Positions 43,478-53,141 of a stretch of DNA of 64,000 nt are shown one piece after another; within the stretch, counting starts at the first letter, position 1, and the number at the start of each line of letters is the position of its first letter. The position numbers and the translations under genes were made by a program. The DNA is from Streptomyces asiaticus (GTDB lineage: Bacteria; Actinomycetota; Actinomycetes; Streptomycetales; Streptomycetaceae): positions 4,526,001-4,590,000 of the forward strand of contig NZ_JAGSHX010000006.1 of assembly GCF_018138715.1 (NCBI RefSeq), in the 5' to 3' direction. The notes below the pieces were generated by a model that was given only the letters and a program-made list of their open reading frames with translations, searched no databases and was not told the origin of the DNA.

Positions 43478-44350
43478 ATGCGCAAACACAACACACCGCC
43501 GGGTCCGTCTGCCCGGCACGACGCCATGGACGTCAACGACTTCGTCTACGCGGCCACGGGGGCCCGGCTTCGTCGGCTGACCATGCCGGACGGCGAACAC
43601 TGGTTCCCGACGGTCGACGTCTGCGCGGAACTCGGTCACACCAACCCGCGAAAGGCGTTGGCAGATCATGTACAAGCTGGCGGAAAGTCTACGCTCGAGA
43701 GCGTAACCTCACGTTACGGTCTCAGCATTCCCGCAGGTAGGGAGTGGCGCCGAGACTTGCATCTGGTGAATCTGCAAGGGCTGATTCAGCTGGTGAACGG
43801 CTGCACCAAGCCCGCGTGCCTGCCCTTCAAACAGTGGGTGTCCAGAGTGATCGCCACCGTCCAGCGCGAGGGCTCATACGCGCTGGAGGTCTCCGAGGTC
43901 TCGCGCCCCACTCCGCCGAGCGAGCTCATGGACGCGATCGTCCGACTGGAGATGCGGACCGAACGCTTCCATACGGAGGTACTGGATTCCCTGCACCGGT
44001 CCGAGCAGGCCTGGTCACAGATCCTCGACGCTCTGGGCTGCCGACCGGGCGCGGAGCCCGAGGCGGACAAGCGGGAGCTGAGGCTCAGGACGGAGGACCT
44101 GTTCGCACAGTGGAAAGATCGGCTGAGCATCACCGAGGATGTGTGGGCGGTGGCCGTCTACATCCTCCCCACGCTGGCCGAAGCCGGCCAGGTCGGCCAC
44201 TCGCTGGAGACGCTCTCGGCCAAGACGGGGCTCACCCGGCAGCGGGTGCACGACTGCCTGCGTTTTCTCCAGAAGCACCGCTGCATCCGTCAGAGCGGGA
44301 TGACGGACAGCGGCAACCCGATCTACGTGGCTGAGCTTCCGCCCGCGTAG
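43478..44350 (+). CDS. Bro-N domain protein with C-terminal winged-helix region
   Basis: The ATG at 43478 follows GGAGGTGAT, one of the strongest Shine-Dalgarno sequences in the window. The 290-residue protein begins with a Bro-N (BRO family) domain (about residues 18-120: WFPTVDVCAELGHTNPRKAL and LHLVNLQGLIQLVNGC), a DNA-binding module common in phage antirepressors. The middle is a helical region, and the C-terminus (about 215-290) looks like a winged helix (TLSAKTGLTRQRVHDCLRFLQKHRCIRQ). No other phage gene is near, so it appears domesticated. The composition is less GC-rich than its neighbours at the 5' end. DNA target unknown. Confidence 0.8.
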   Translation: MRKHNTPPGPSARHDAMDVNDFVYAATGARLRRLTMPDGEHWFPTVDVCAELGHTNPRKALADHVQAGGKSTLESVTSRYGLSIPAGREWRRDLHLVNLQGLIQLVNGCTKPACLPFKQWVSRVIATVQREGSYALEVSEVSRPTPPSELMDAIVRLEMRTERFHTEVLDSLHRSEQAWSQILDALGCRPGAEPEADKRELRLRTEDLFAQWKDRLSITEDVWAVAVYILPTLAEAGQVGHSLETLSAKTGLTRQRVHDCLRFLQKHRCIRQSGMTDSGNPIYVAELPPA

Positions 44351-44362
44351 CCGCACGGGAAG

Positions 44363-44401
44363 GGGTCCGAAGTCGCAAATCGAAGTTGCGGCTTCGGACC
44401 C
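44363..44401. terminator. 16-bp hairpin between convergent Bro-N and thiC genes
   Basis: GGGTCCGAAG-T-CGCAA (44363-44378) pairs with TTGCG-G-CTTCGGACCC (44386-44401), with one T-G wobble and a seven-base loop. It lies between two convergent genes and can terminate both. Confidence 0.85.
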
Positions 44402-44484
44402 GCCCCACAGCGTATCGCCTGGTTCAATCCGCGGGCGCTGTTTTGCCGGGTTCCACCCGCGATTTCGGCCTACGCGTCCGCGCC

Positions 44485-46355
<1,871 letters not shown>

Positions 46356-46385
46356 ATTGCAAAGGTTCGTCACCACGCTAACGGT

Positions 46386-46394
46386 TTATCCACA
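46386..46394 (+). promoter_or_regulatory. Single perfect DnaA box in the thiC / yibE-F divergent region
   Basis: TTATCCACA, identical to the consensus box, 42 bases before the start of the YibE/F gene. Isolated; whether it is occupied is unknown. Confidence 0.6.
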
Positions 46395-46435
46395 GCGCTG
46401 AACAGGGGGCCCACGTCTCTTGCGATGATGCGACC

Positions 46436-47923
46436 GTGACCGCCATCCAGCAGGACCACCCGCCCGAGCAGCCTCACCCCTCCGAGCAGGCACAGGACCA
46501 CAGCCACGGACATTCCCATGGCCATGGCCCCGCCACCCCCGTCTCCGCGCGCCTCCGCAAGATCATCGCGGCGGTGCTCATCCCGTTCACCGTCGCCGTC
46601 GTGGCCGGTCTGATCGTGCTCTGGCCGGGCGGCACGCCCGACCACAAGGCGCACGGCCGCAGCGGTCTCGGCTTCGACCAGACGACCGTGGCCGGACGGG
46701 TGGTGAAGATCGAGGAGGTGAACTGCGCCGATGTGAACGCCCAGCCGCAGGCGCCCACCGAGCCCGGCCAGGACGGCGCCGCCCAGAACGGCGCCCCCGG
46801 GCAGGGCGGGAGCTCCGGGCCCTCCGGGCAGGGCGGGAAGAAGAGCGTCTGCGAGAAGGCCACGATCGAGGTCACGTCGGGCAAGGACAAGGGCCGCACC
46901 TTCCCCGAAATCGTCCAGCCCAACGCCTCGCGCCACTTCAGCGCCGGGCAGGAGCTGAAGCTGGCGTACGCCCCCAAGGCGCCCAAGGAACTCCAGTACT
47001 CCGTGTCCGACGTCGACCGGTCGATGCCGATGGCGCTGCTGGCGGGGCTGTTCGCGCTCGCCGTCGTGGTGGTGGGGCGGCTGCGCGGGGTGTTCGCGCT
47101 GGTGGCGCTGGCGATCAGCTTCGGAGTGCTGACGCTGTTCATCCTCCCGGCGATACTCCAGGGTTCCAATCCGCTGGTGGTCGCGGTCGTCGGGGGCAGC
47201 GCGATCATGCTTCTCGCGCTGTACATGTGCCATGGGCTGACGGCGCGTACATCGGTCGCCGTGCTCGGCACACTGGTGTCACTGCTGCTGATCGGGGTGC
47301 TGGGCTCGCTGTTCATCGGCTGGGCGAGCCTGACCGGCAACACGGACGACCAGACCGGGCTGGTGCACGGCCTCTATCCGAACATCGAGATACGAGGGCT
47401 GCTGCTCGCGGGCGTGATCATCGGGTCGCTGGGCGTGCTGGACGATGTGACGGTCACCCAGACCTCGGCGGTGTGGGAGCTGAGGGACGCGGATCCGACC
47501 ACGCCCCGGCGCAAGCTCTACGGGGCGGCGATGCGGATCGGGCGGGACCACATCGCCTCCGTCGTGAACACCCTGGTGCTGGCGTACGCGGGCGCGTCGC
47601 TTCCACTGCTGCTGCTGTTCTCCGTCGCGGACAGCGGGGTGGGCACGGTCGCCACGAGCGAGATCGTCGCGGAGGAGATCGTACGGACGCTGGTGGGCAG
47701 CATCGGGCTCGTCGCCTCGGTGCCGGTGACCACCGCGCTGGCGGTGCTCGTGGTCTCCGCGGACCGCACCCCGGCGGTGGACGGCGGCGCGGAGCGGGTG
47801 GCCGACGCGAGCGGCGCCAAGGCGCCACAGGCGGCCCAGGCTCCACAGGCGGCCCAGGCTCCACAGGCGGCCCGGACCGGCCGGGGCGGACGCGGGCGGC
47901 GCCGCCGGGCGAAGGGGCGCTGA
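46436..47923 (+). CDS. YibE/YibF-family multi-pass membrane protein
   Basis: A 495-residue protein with a His-rich cytoplasmic N-terminus (DHSHGHSHGHG, residues 21-31), one helix (about 40-62), an external domain of about 130 residues containing a Gly/Gln/Pro-rich loop flanked by two cysteines (EEVNCAD and KSVCEKA), then eight or so helices with the YibE/F motif GSLGVLDDVTVTQTSAVWEL. The tail is Ala/Gln/Pro-rich and strongly basic. The family is present in many Gram-positives without known function. The His cluster suggests metal binding. Start is GTG at 46436. Divergent from thiC. Confidence 0.88.
   Translation: MTAIQQDHPPEQPHPSEQAQDHSHGHSHGHGPATPVSARLRKIIAAVLIPFTVAVVAGLIVLWPGGTPDHKAHGRSGLGFDQTTVAGRVVKIEEVNCADVNAQPQAPTEPGQDGAAQNGAPGQGGSSGPSGQGGKKSVCEKATIEVTSGKDKGRTFPEIVQPNASRHFSAGQELKLAYAPKAPKELQYSVSDVDRSMPMALLAGLFALAVVVVGRLRGVFALVALAISFGVLTLFILPAILQGSNPLVVAVVGGSAIMLLALYMCHGLTARTSVAVLGTLVSLLLIGVLGSLFIGWASLTGNTDDQTGLVHGLYPNIEIRGLLLAGVIIGSLGVLDDVTVTQTSAVWELRDADPTTPRRKLYGAAMRIGRDHIASVVNTLVLAYAGASLPLLLLFSVADSGVGTVATSEIVAEEIVRTLVGSIGLVASVPVTTALAVLVVSADRTPAVDGGAERVADASGAKAPQAAQAPQAAQAPQAARTGRGGRGRRRRAKGR
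47825..47873 (+). repeat. 18-bp tandem repeats at the 3' end of the YibE/F gene
   Basis: CCACAGGCGGCCCAGGCT occurs twice plus a 13-base partial copy, in frame, coding the PQAAQA repeats of the tail. Confidence 0.85.
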
Positions 47924-48004
47924 GACGGCGGGGCGCCGAGCCGGCAGTGCTCTGAGACGACGGAGCGCCGAGCAGGCGGGGCGCTGAGACCACGGGGCGC
48001 CGAG
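47920..48004 (+). repeat. Three 21-bp repeats at an exact 32-bp period
   Basis: Units starting CTGAGAC and ending GCGCCGAG lie at 47920-47940, 47952-47972 and 47984-48004, differing at two or three positions and separated by 11-base spacers that differ. The first unit includes the YibE/F stop codon. They run to within 72 bases of the convergent ssgA stop. Confidence 0.8.
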
Positions 48005-48075
48005 GCGACGGGCACGCCGCCCGTCAGCTCGGCCGTGACACAACACCGGGCCCTGGCCCGCCGCGCATCCGGCTC

Positions 48076-48522
48076 TCAGCCCGCGTACCGGTCCTCGGCC
48101 AGGATGCGGTGGAGCTCGGCGTCGAGGTCGCCGACCGGGTCACAGGCCGCCGGCTCCTGGCCGAAAGGCACCACCCGGTCCGTTCGGTCGAGGAAGGCCA
48201 CCAGCGGAGCGGCCCCGGCCCGGAACAGAGCCCGTTCACAACCCACTTGGAGTCTGATGAAGACGTCCGAAAGCCCCTCGGGGGAGGCGGGGGCGATCCG
48301 CACATCCCCCTCGCCGGTGGGTTTGCTCAACCCGTCCAGCAGCAGCTCCCGCGCGAAGGCCCAGCTCACCGGCGCGTCACCGGGCAAATGGAAGGTGATC
48401 TCGACGGCATAGGGGTCGCTGCTGTCGTAGGACAGCTCGACCGGGATCCGGAAGGAGAGATCCTGCGAGACCAGGAAGGTCATGGTCACTTCCGCCTGAA
48501 CTGTGTCACGCATCTCACGCAT
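48076..48522 (-). CDS. ssgA: SsgA, sporulation and cell-division activator
   Basis: A 148-residue SsgA-like protein (SALP). The sequence around TFLVSQDLSFRIPVELSYD, TFHLPGDAPVSWAFARELLLDGL and RALFRAGAAPLVAFLDRTD agrees closely with my memory of S. coelicolor SsgA, better than with SsgB. SsgA marks future division sites and activates sporulation-specific septation with SsgB and FtsZ. I give the ATG at 48522; the in-frame ATG at 48513 matches the known N-terminus (MRDTVQAE) and may be the true start. In S. coelicolor the IclR-type regulator gene ssgR lies directly upstream; here that space has no gene. Confidence 0.88.
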   Translation of the reverse strand: MREMRDTVQAEVTMTFLVSQDLSFRIPVELSYDSSDPYAVEITFHLPGDAPVSWAFARELLLDGLSKPTGEGDVRIAPASPEGLSDVFIRLQVGCERALFRAGAAPLVAFLDRTDRVVPFGQEPAACDPVGDLDAELHRILAEDRYAG

Positions 48523-48989
48523 CGTTCGCCGCCCCGGGTTGTTTGCGCTTCGCCGACTCTGGAGCGTAGCGACTCGATTGCGGTGCGGAGTCGGTTTGCC
48601 TCGTGTGAGGGAACGAAAATGGCCAGTGTTGCCGTGCGGAGACCCGTGGGGCCGGGCGGCGCGGACGGCGCGGGCCCGGTGGGCGGGAGATCGGGGCCGG
48701 CGCACCGGCCGTATCGAAGATCGCTGTCGTCAACAGGCACCCCCGGGGGGTTGTTGCGAGGCGGACGCCGAAGGAAGAACGCCGAGGACTCGCACTGTAA
48801 CGGCAGGGGTGGCGCCGGGCGGTGCTCCCGCCCCGGCGGTATCCCTCGCGCGGCGTATCCGCGCGCGGAAGGGTCCCGCAGGGCCTGCGGGGACGCGTCA
48901 GGCCCTGGGTGACGCGTCAGGCCTGGGTGACGCGTCAGGCCTGGGTGACGCGTCAGGCCTGGGTGACGCGGCGGGCGCCGCGCGGCGGG
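48523..48989. promoter_or_regulatory. ssgA upstream region, no gene seen
   Basis: 467 bases between ssgA and the next small gene. No reading frame has both a ribosome site and credible coding character. The ssgA promoter must lie in the ATTGCGG/TAGCGACTC region near 48560-48590. The distal part holds the palindrome TCCGCGCGCGGA near 48858 and the tandem repeat described next. Confidence 0.55.
48892..48964. repeat. Four 18-bp tandem repeats built from two palindromes
   Basis: GACGCGTCAGGCCTGGGT repeats at 48911, 48929 and 48947, with a 19-base first copy from 48892. Each unit joins TGACGCGTCA and CAGGCCTG, both perfect palindromes, so the array offers four evenly spaced dyads nearly two helical turns apart. 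It lies between ssgA and a DUF5326-type gene. Confidence 0.9.
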
Positions 48990-49184
48990 TCAGGAAGTGA
49001 ACTTCCGCACGACGTAGATCAGCCCGGCGATCAGCACCACCAGCAGCAGCGCCTTGAAGACGAGGCCCACCACGAACCCGATCACGCTCATGATCAGGCC
49101 ACCGAACACGGCGAGGACGAGGACCGGTATCGCGATCCAGGTCACCCACCACGGCAAGCCCTGGAATATCCCCTTCGTGGTCAC
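48990..49184 (-). CDS. Small membrane protein, DUF5326 type
   Basis: The GTG at 49184 follows AGGGAG. The 64-residue product begins VTTKGIFQGLPWWVTWIAIP and has two hydrophobic helices (about residues 14-30 and 35-57) ending IYVVRKFTS. It matches, from memory, the Streptomyces-specific DUF5326 family, with no known function. It is a separate short gene on the ssgA strand, 467 bases upstream of ssgA. Confidence 0.8.
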   Translation of the reverse strand: MTTKGIFQGLPWWVTWIAIPVLVLAVFGGLIMSVIGFVVGLVFKALLLVVLIAGLIYVVRKFTS

Positions 49185-49260
49185 GTGACTCCCTGCTTTC
49201 TCTCCGAGCCGTGGGTCCGGACGCCGACGGCCGGTCTTCCCTGCCGTCGATGCTAGGACG

Positions 49261-49296
49261 GGACGGCGGCGCGCGGGCGGCCCGCGCCCCCCGTCC
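49261..49296. terminator. Strong GC hairpin downstream of the cupin gene
   Basis: An outer GGACGG/CCGTCC helix (49261-49266 with 49291-49296) and an inner GCGCGGG/CCCGCGC helix (49271-49277 with 49281-49287) enclose the loop CGG. It fits a terminator for the cupin gene, transcribed leftward. Confidence 0.6.
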
Positions 49297-49409
49297 TCCC
49301 CTGACCGGACCCCTACGGGACCGGCCGGCCACACATCGGCTCCGCGATGGACAAGCCGTCGACCGGGATCAGCTCGCCGGCACCGGCGGCATCAAGCCCC
49401 GGGACGGTC

Positions 49410-49727
49410 TCAGCCCTCCGGCGGCGAGAACACCACCAGCACCCTCAGATCCTCGGTGATGTGGTGGAACTTGTGCGCCGTGCCCGCCGGGACGTACACC
49501 ACACTGCCCCGCGCCACCTGTGTCGTCTCCATGCCCACCGTGACCGACGCCCGGCCGCTCATCACGACGTACACCTCGTCCTGACCGTGCGGCGACTGCG
49601 GGTCGGCCTGGCCCGCGTTCAGCGCGTACAGCCCCACGGACATGTTCCGCTCCCGCAGGAACTGTAGATACGCGCCGTCGTTCGCGGCCCGCTCCGCCTC
49701 CAGCTCATCCAGCCGGAACGCCTTCAT
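49410..49727 (-). CDS. Small cupin-domain protein
   Basis: The ATG at 49727 follows GGAGAGG. The 105-residue product is a single cupin barrel with the first metal motif in SPHGQDEVYVVMSGRASVTV (His and Glu) and the second in GTAHKFHHI. Metal-binding cupins of this size act as isomerases, dioxygenases or sensors; none can be chosen here. It is divergent from the holin-like gene and stands alone. Confidence 0.88.
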   Translation of the reverse strand: MKAFRLDELEAERAANDGAYLQFLRERNMSVGLYALNAGQADPQSPHGQDEVYVVMSGRASVTVGMETTQVARGSVVYVPAGTAHKFHHITEDLRVLVVFSPPEG

Positions 49728-49804
49728 TCGCCTCTCCACCCCTGCCTGACCCATGCCTACGGTGCCCCTGCCTGCGCCGGGGCCTGTCTGCGACGATCTC
49801 AACC

Positions 49805-50185
49805 ATGAAGAATTTTCTCGTCAAGACGATCGCGAACGCCGGCGCCCTCGGCGTCGCCATCTGGCTACTCAAGGACATCACGCTGACCGGTGACAACACC
49901 GGCCGCCAAGCGCTCTCCCTCATTCTCGTGGCACTGGTCTTCGGCGTGGTGAACGTGGTGGTCAAGCCGGTCGTCAAGCTGCTGGCCTTCCCGCTGTTCA
50001 TCCTGACCCTCGGGCTGATCACGCTGGTGATCAACGCACTGATGCTGTTGTTGACCTCGTGGCTGGCCGGAAAGCTGGACCTGAGCTTCGAGGTCGACGG
50101 CTTCGGCACGGCGGTGCTCGGTGGCCTGATCGTCTCCATAGTCGCGTGGGCCCTGCATGTCGTGCTGCCCGATGACAAGGACTGA
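49805..50185 (+). CDS. Phage-holin-family (PF04020-type) small membrane protein
   Basis: A 126-residue protein with four predicted helices: about residues 5-24, 36-53, 60-82 and 100-120. The helix-2 segment VFGVVNVVVKPVVKLLAFP and the following FILTLGLITLVINALMLLL are the family signature. Despite the name, this family is widespread in bacterial chromosomes and not tied to phage lysis. It is followed 25 bases later by ptpA on the same strand. Confidence 0.88.
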   Translation: MKNFLVKTIANAGALGVAIWLLKDITLTGDNTGRQALSLILVALVFGVVNVVVKPVVKLLAFPLFILTLGLITLVINALMLLLTSWLAGKLDLSFEVDGFGTAVLGGLIVSIVAWALHVVLPDDKD

Positions 50186-50209
50186 TCACGGCCGGAGATG
50201 ATGGAAGGC

Positions 50210-50794
50210 ATGAGAGACCCGTCGCCCTACCGCGTCTGCTTTGTCTGCACCGGCAACATATGCCGCTCGCCGATGGCCGAGTCCGTCTTCCGCGCCCATG
50301 CCGTGGAGGCCGGGCTGGACGGCCGCCTCGAGGTGGACAGCGCGGGCACCGGGCCCTGGCACGAGGGCGACGGGGCCGACCGCCGAGCCATCGACGTACT
50401 GACCGCCCATGACTATGAACAGGATCACATCGCGCGCCAGTTCCGGGCCGAGTGGTTCGATCGCCTCGATCTGGTGATCGCCCTGGACAGCGGCCATCTG
50501 CACGAGCTGCGCGCGCTCGCACCGACCCCGCACGACGCAGCGAAGGTGCGGCTGCTGCGGAGTTACGACCCGGACGCGGACCACGACGCGCTGGGCGGCC
50601 TCGATGTGCCGGACCCCTACTTCGGCGGGCTGGACGACTTCGAGGAGTGCCTGGAGATGATCGAGGCCGCGAGCGGCGGGCTGCTGGACGCGGTCGCCGA
50701 GGCCATCGACGCCTCGGGGAAGGCCTCGGAGAGCGCCACCGTCGAGAACGCGTCGGCCGCCGACGGCCCGGACGCGGGGAAGGAATCCGCATGA
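50210..50794 (+). CDS. ptpA: Low-molecular-weight protein-tyrosine phosphatase
   Basis: A 194-residue enzyme. The P loop is VCTGNICRS (Cys-x5-Arg) right at the N-terminus, with the catalytic Asp in DPYFGG near residue 127. I chose the ATG at 50210, since homologues begin a few residues before YRVCFVCTG; ATGs at 50198 and 50201 are in frame. The last 30 residues are a disordered extension not seen in minimal family members. S. coelicolor PtpA affects secondary metabolism when overexpressed. It overlaps the next gene by ATGA. Confidence 0.93.
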   Translation: MRDPSPYRVCFVCTGNICRSPMAESVFRAHAVEAGLDGRLEVDSAGTGPWHEGDGADRRAIDVLTAHDYEQDHIARQFRAEWFDRLDLVIALDSGHLHELRALAPTPHDAAKVRLLRSYDPDADHDALGGLDVPDPYFGGLDDFEECLEMIEAASGGLLDAVAEAIDASGKASESATVENASAADGPDAGKESA

Positions 50795-52005
50795 CCGGCG
50801 ACGGCACCCGCACCGTACGGGCCGGACTGCCCGAGGCCGAGGCGTACGAGCCGACGCTGCCGGGCCCGGTCTTCGCCGCCCACTACCACCTCCCCGGCGA
50901 CGCCGTCGGCCCCTACACCTACGGCCGGGACGCCAACCCCACCTGGTCCCTGCTGGAGCGGGCGATCAGCGAGCTGGAGTCGCCGGGCACCGACGCCGAG
51001 ACGGTCGTCTTCTCGTCCGGGATGGGCGCGATCTCGGCCGTACTGCTGTCCCAGCTGCGCCAGGGCGACGCGGCCGTCCTGCCGTCCGACGGCTATCAGC
51101 TGCTCCCGGCGCTGATCGAGCGGCTGACGGGCTACGGGGTCACCGTGCGCACCGCCCCGACCGGCGAGGACGCCCAGCTGGCCCCCCTGGACGCCCTGGG
51201 CGAGCGGACGAAGCTGCTGTGGCTGGAAACACCGTCCAATCCCGGACTGGACGTCTGCGACATCCGCCGGCTCGCCGAGGCCGCGCACGCCCGGGGCGCG
51301 CTGGTCGCCGTCGACAACACCCTCGCCACCCCGCTCGGCCAGCGCCCGCTGGAGCTCGGCGCGGACTTCGCCGTGGCGAGCGGCACCAAGGCGCTCACCG
51401 GCCATGGCGATGTGCTGCTCGGCTATGTGACCTGCCGCGATCCACGGCTCGCCGCGGAGGTGCGGGCCTGGCGCAAGACAGTGGGCGCGATCCCCGGCCC
51501 CATGGAGGCATGGCTCGCCCACCGCTCCCTGGCCACCCTCCAGCTGCGCGTCGACCGCCAGGCGGCGACCGCCCTGGACCTCGCCGGGGCGCTGCGCGAC
51601 CGCCCCGAGGTCACCGGGCTGCGCCACCCCGGTCTGCCGACCGATCCCTCCCACCGGGTGGCGGCCGGGCAGATGCGCGGCGGGCGCTTCGGCTGTGTGG
51701 TCTCCTTCACTCTGCCGGACAAGGACCACGCGGAGCGCTTTCTGACCGCGCTGCGGCTGGTGGACGACGCCACCAGCTTCGGCGGGGTGCGCTCCACGGC
51801 CGAACGACGCGGACGGTGGGGCGGCGACGCGGTGCCCGAGGGCTTCATCCGGTTCTCGGTGGGCGCGGAGGACGCGGACGACCTGATCGCCGATGTGCTG
51901 CGGGCGCTCGACACGGCATCCGCCACGGCTTCCGACACGGACACGTCATCGGGTACGGGCACGGACACGGGGACGGGCACGGCAAGCACCGGGGCGGGTG
52001 ACTGA
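50791..52005 (+). CDS. Cystathionine gamma-lyase-type PLP enzyme
   Basis: A 404-residue Cys/Met-metabolism PLP enzyme. Conserved parts: the phosphate-binding FSSGMGAISAVLL, LETPSNPGLDVCD, DNTLATPLGQRPLELGADF, the PLP lysine in SGTKALTGHGDVLLGYV, and the C-terminal FVRFSVG-type FIRFSVGAEDADDLI. It probably cleaves cystathionine or related thioethers, but gamma-synthase-like or homocysteine-lyase activity cannot be excluded. The last 35 residues are a Ser/Thr/Gly/Asp repeat tail (TGTDTGTGTAS). Coupled to ptpA by a four-base overlap, so both are on one transcript. Confidence 0.88.
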   Translation: MTGDGTRTVRAGLPEAEAYEPTLPGPVFAAHYHLPGDAVGPYTYGRDANPTWSLLERAISELESPGTDAETVVFSSGMGAISAVLLSQLRQGDAAVLPSDGYQLLPALIERLTGYGVTVRTAPTGEDAQLAPLDALGERTKLLWLETPSNPGLDVCDIRRLAEAAHARGALVAVDNTLATPLGQRPLELGADFAVASGTKALTGHGDVLLGYVTCRDPRLAAEVRAWRKTVGAIPGPMEAWLAHRSLATLQLRVDRQAATALDLAGALRDRPEVTGLRHPGLPTDPSHRVAAGQMRGGRFGCVVSFTLPDKDHAERFLTALRLVDDATSFGGVRSTAERRGRWGGDAVPEGFIRFSVGAEDADDLIADVLRALDTASATASDTDTSSGTGTDTGTGTASTGAGD

Positions 52006-52202
52006 AAGCGGGCGGGTACGCCTGTGCGGGCGTCTCAAGCCTCCCCCCTCGTGGCTTGAGACGCCCCGGTTCTTCTCGTGGAGAACCGCTCGAACAAGGC
52101 TAGTTGACTCAGCGTCAGTGTCCAATCACAGTAGCGACATGGACCTATCGGCATATTTATAGTTGGCATGCGTTCGGGGCTCGACGAGGCGAGGGGAACC
52201 GC

Positions 52203-53099
52203 ATGGATCTGGCCCTCTTACGCACCTTTGTCGCGGTTCACCGCGCCGGGTCCTTCACCCGCGCCGCCGGACTGCTCGGGCTCTCCCAGCCCGCCGTCAC
52301 CGGCCAGATACGCACCCTGGAGCGGCAGCTCGGCCGCCCCCTGTTCCTCCGTACGGCGCGCGGCGTCGTCCCCACCACCGTCGGGGACGAACTCGCCCAC
52401 AAGGCCGCGCCGCATCTCGACGCCCTGGTGGAGATCGCCGAGGCGGGTCTGGACGACCGCTCGGCGCTGCGCACCCTGCATCTCGCGGGCCCTCCGGAGT
52501 TCACCGCGCTGCGCGTTCTGCCCGCGCTGACCACCCTGGTCACCCAGGGGCTGGCGGTGCGCTGCGCCTTCGGCAGCGCCGAGGAGCTGTTCGAGGGGCT
52601 GGGCGCCGGCCATCACGAGCTGGCCATCACCACCGCCCGGCCCCGGGGGCGGCTGCTGGCCGCCACCCCGCTGTGCGACGAGGAGCATGTGCTGGTCGCG
52701 GCCCCGCGCTGGGCCGCCCGGCTCGGCGGCCCAGCGGTGCTCCAGGTCAAGGGCGTACGGGCGCTGGAGGCGCTGCCCGTCGTCGAGGTGCACGAGAGCC
52801 TGCCGCTGGTCACCCGCTACTGGTCGGCCGTCTTCGACACCCGGCCGGTCACTGCCGGCACGATCATCGCGCCCGATCTGCGCGCGGTGCTCGCCTGCGT
52901 CGCGCAGGGCGCGGGGCTCGGCGTTCTGCCGCGCTATCTGTGCATGGACGCGCTGGACGCCGGGGAGGTGGTGGCGCTGCTCAACCCGCCGGTGCCGCCA
53001 CTGCGCACCTATTTCCTGGTGGTGCGGACCGGGGCACTCACGCTGCCGCATATCGCGCGGGCGCACGAGTGGCTGTTGCGCGCGGCTGTCGATTGGTGA
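52203..53099 (+). CDS. LysR-family transcriptional regulator (TTA at codon 6)
   Basis: The ATG at 52203 follows GAGGGG. The 298-residue protein has the LysR helix-turn-helix (AAGLLGLSQPAVTGQIRTLERQLG, about residues 18-42) and a two-lobed effector domain (about 90-295). Codon 6 (52218-52220) is TTA, which makes expression dependent on the bldA leucyl-tRNA at a position where the block is effective. The closest neighbour is the NUDIX gene 42 bases downstream on the same strand; the gamma-lyase gene ends 197 bases upstream. Effector unknown. Confidence 0.92.
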   Translation: MDLALLRTFVAVHRAGSFTRAAGLLGLSQPAVTGQIRTLERQLGRPLFLRTARGVVPTTVGDELAHKAAPHLDALVEIAEAGLDDRSALRTLHLAGPPEFTALRVLPALTTLVTQGLAVRCAFGSAEELFEGLGAGHHELAITTARPRGRLLAATPLCDEEHVLVAAPRWAARLGGPAVLQVKGVRALEALPVVEVHESLPLVTRYWSAVFDTRPVTAGTIIAPDLRAVLACVAQGAGLGVLPRYLCMDALDAGEVVALLNPPVPPLRTYFLVVRTGALTLPHIARAHEWLLRAAVDW

Positions 53100-53141
53100 G
53101 TAAGTGGTTTCGCGGGACCACGGGTGCGGCAGATGTCCTGC

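Noticed and set aside
44351..44484. tRNA gene between the Bro-N gene and thiC
   Set aside because: A GGTTCAATCC stretch recalls a T loop, but no acceptor or anticodon stems can be drawn; the main structure is the terminator hairpin.
47920..48004. CRISPR-like repeat-spacer array
   Set aside because: Only three degenerate 21-bp units with 11-base spacers, too short for any known CRISPR type, and no cas genes.
48619..48912. Small plus-strand gene opposite ssgA upstream DNA
   Set aside because: ATG without Shine-Dalgarno, Arg/Gly-rich product and overlap with the tandem repeat; likely spurious.
48892..48964. CRISPR array
   Set aside because: Units are directly adjacent with no spacers and no cas genes are present; it is a simple tandem repeat.
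49805..50185. Prophage lysis gene
   Set aside because: The holin-family name is only a family label; no endolysin or phage gene is nearby and the family is common in chromosomes.
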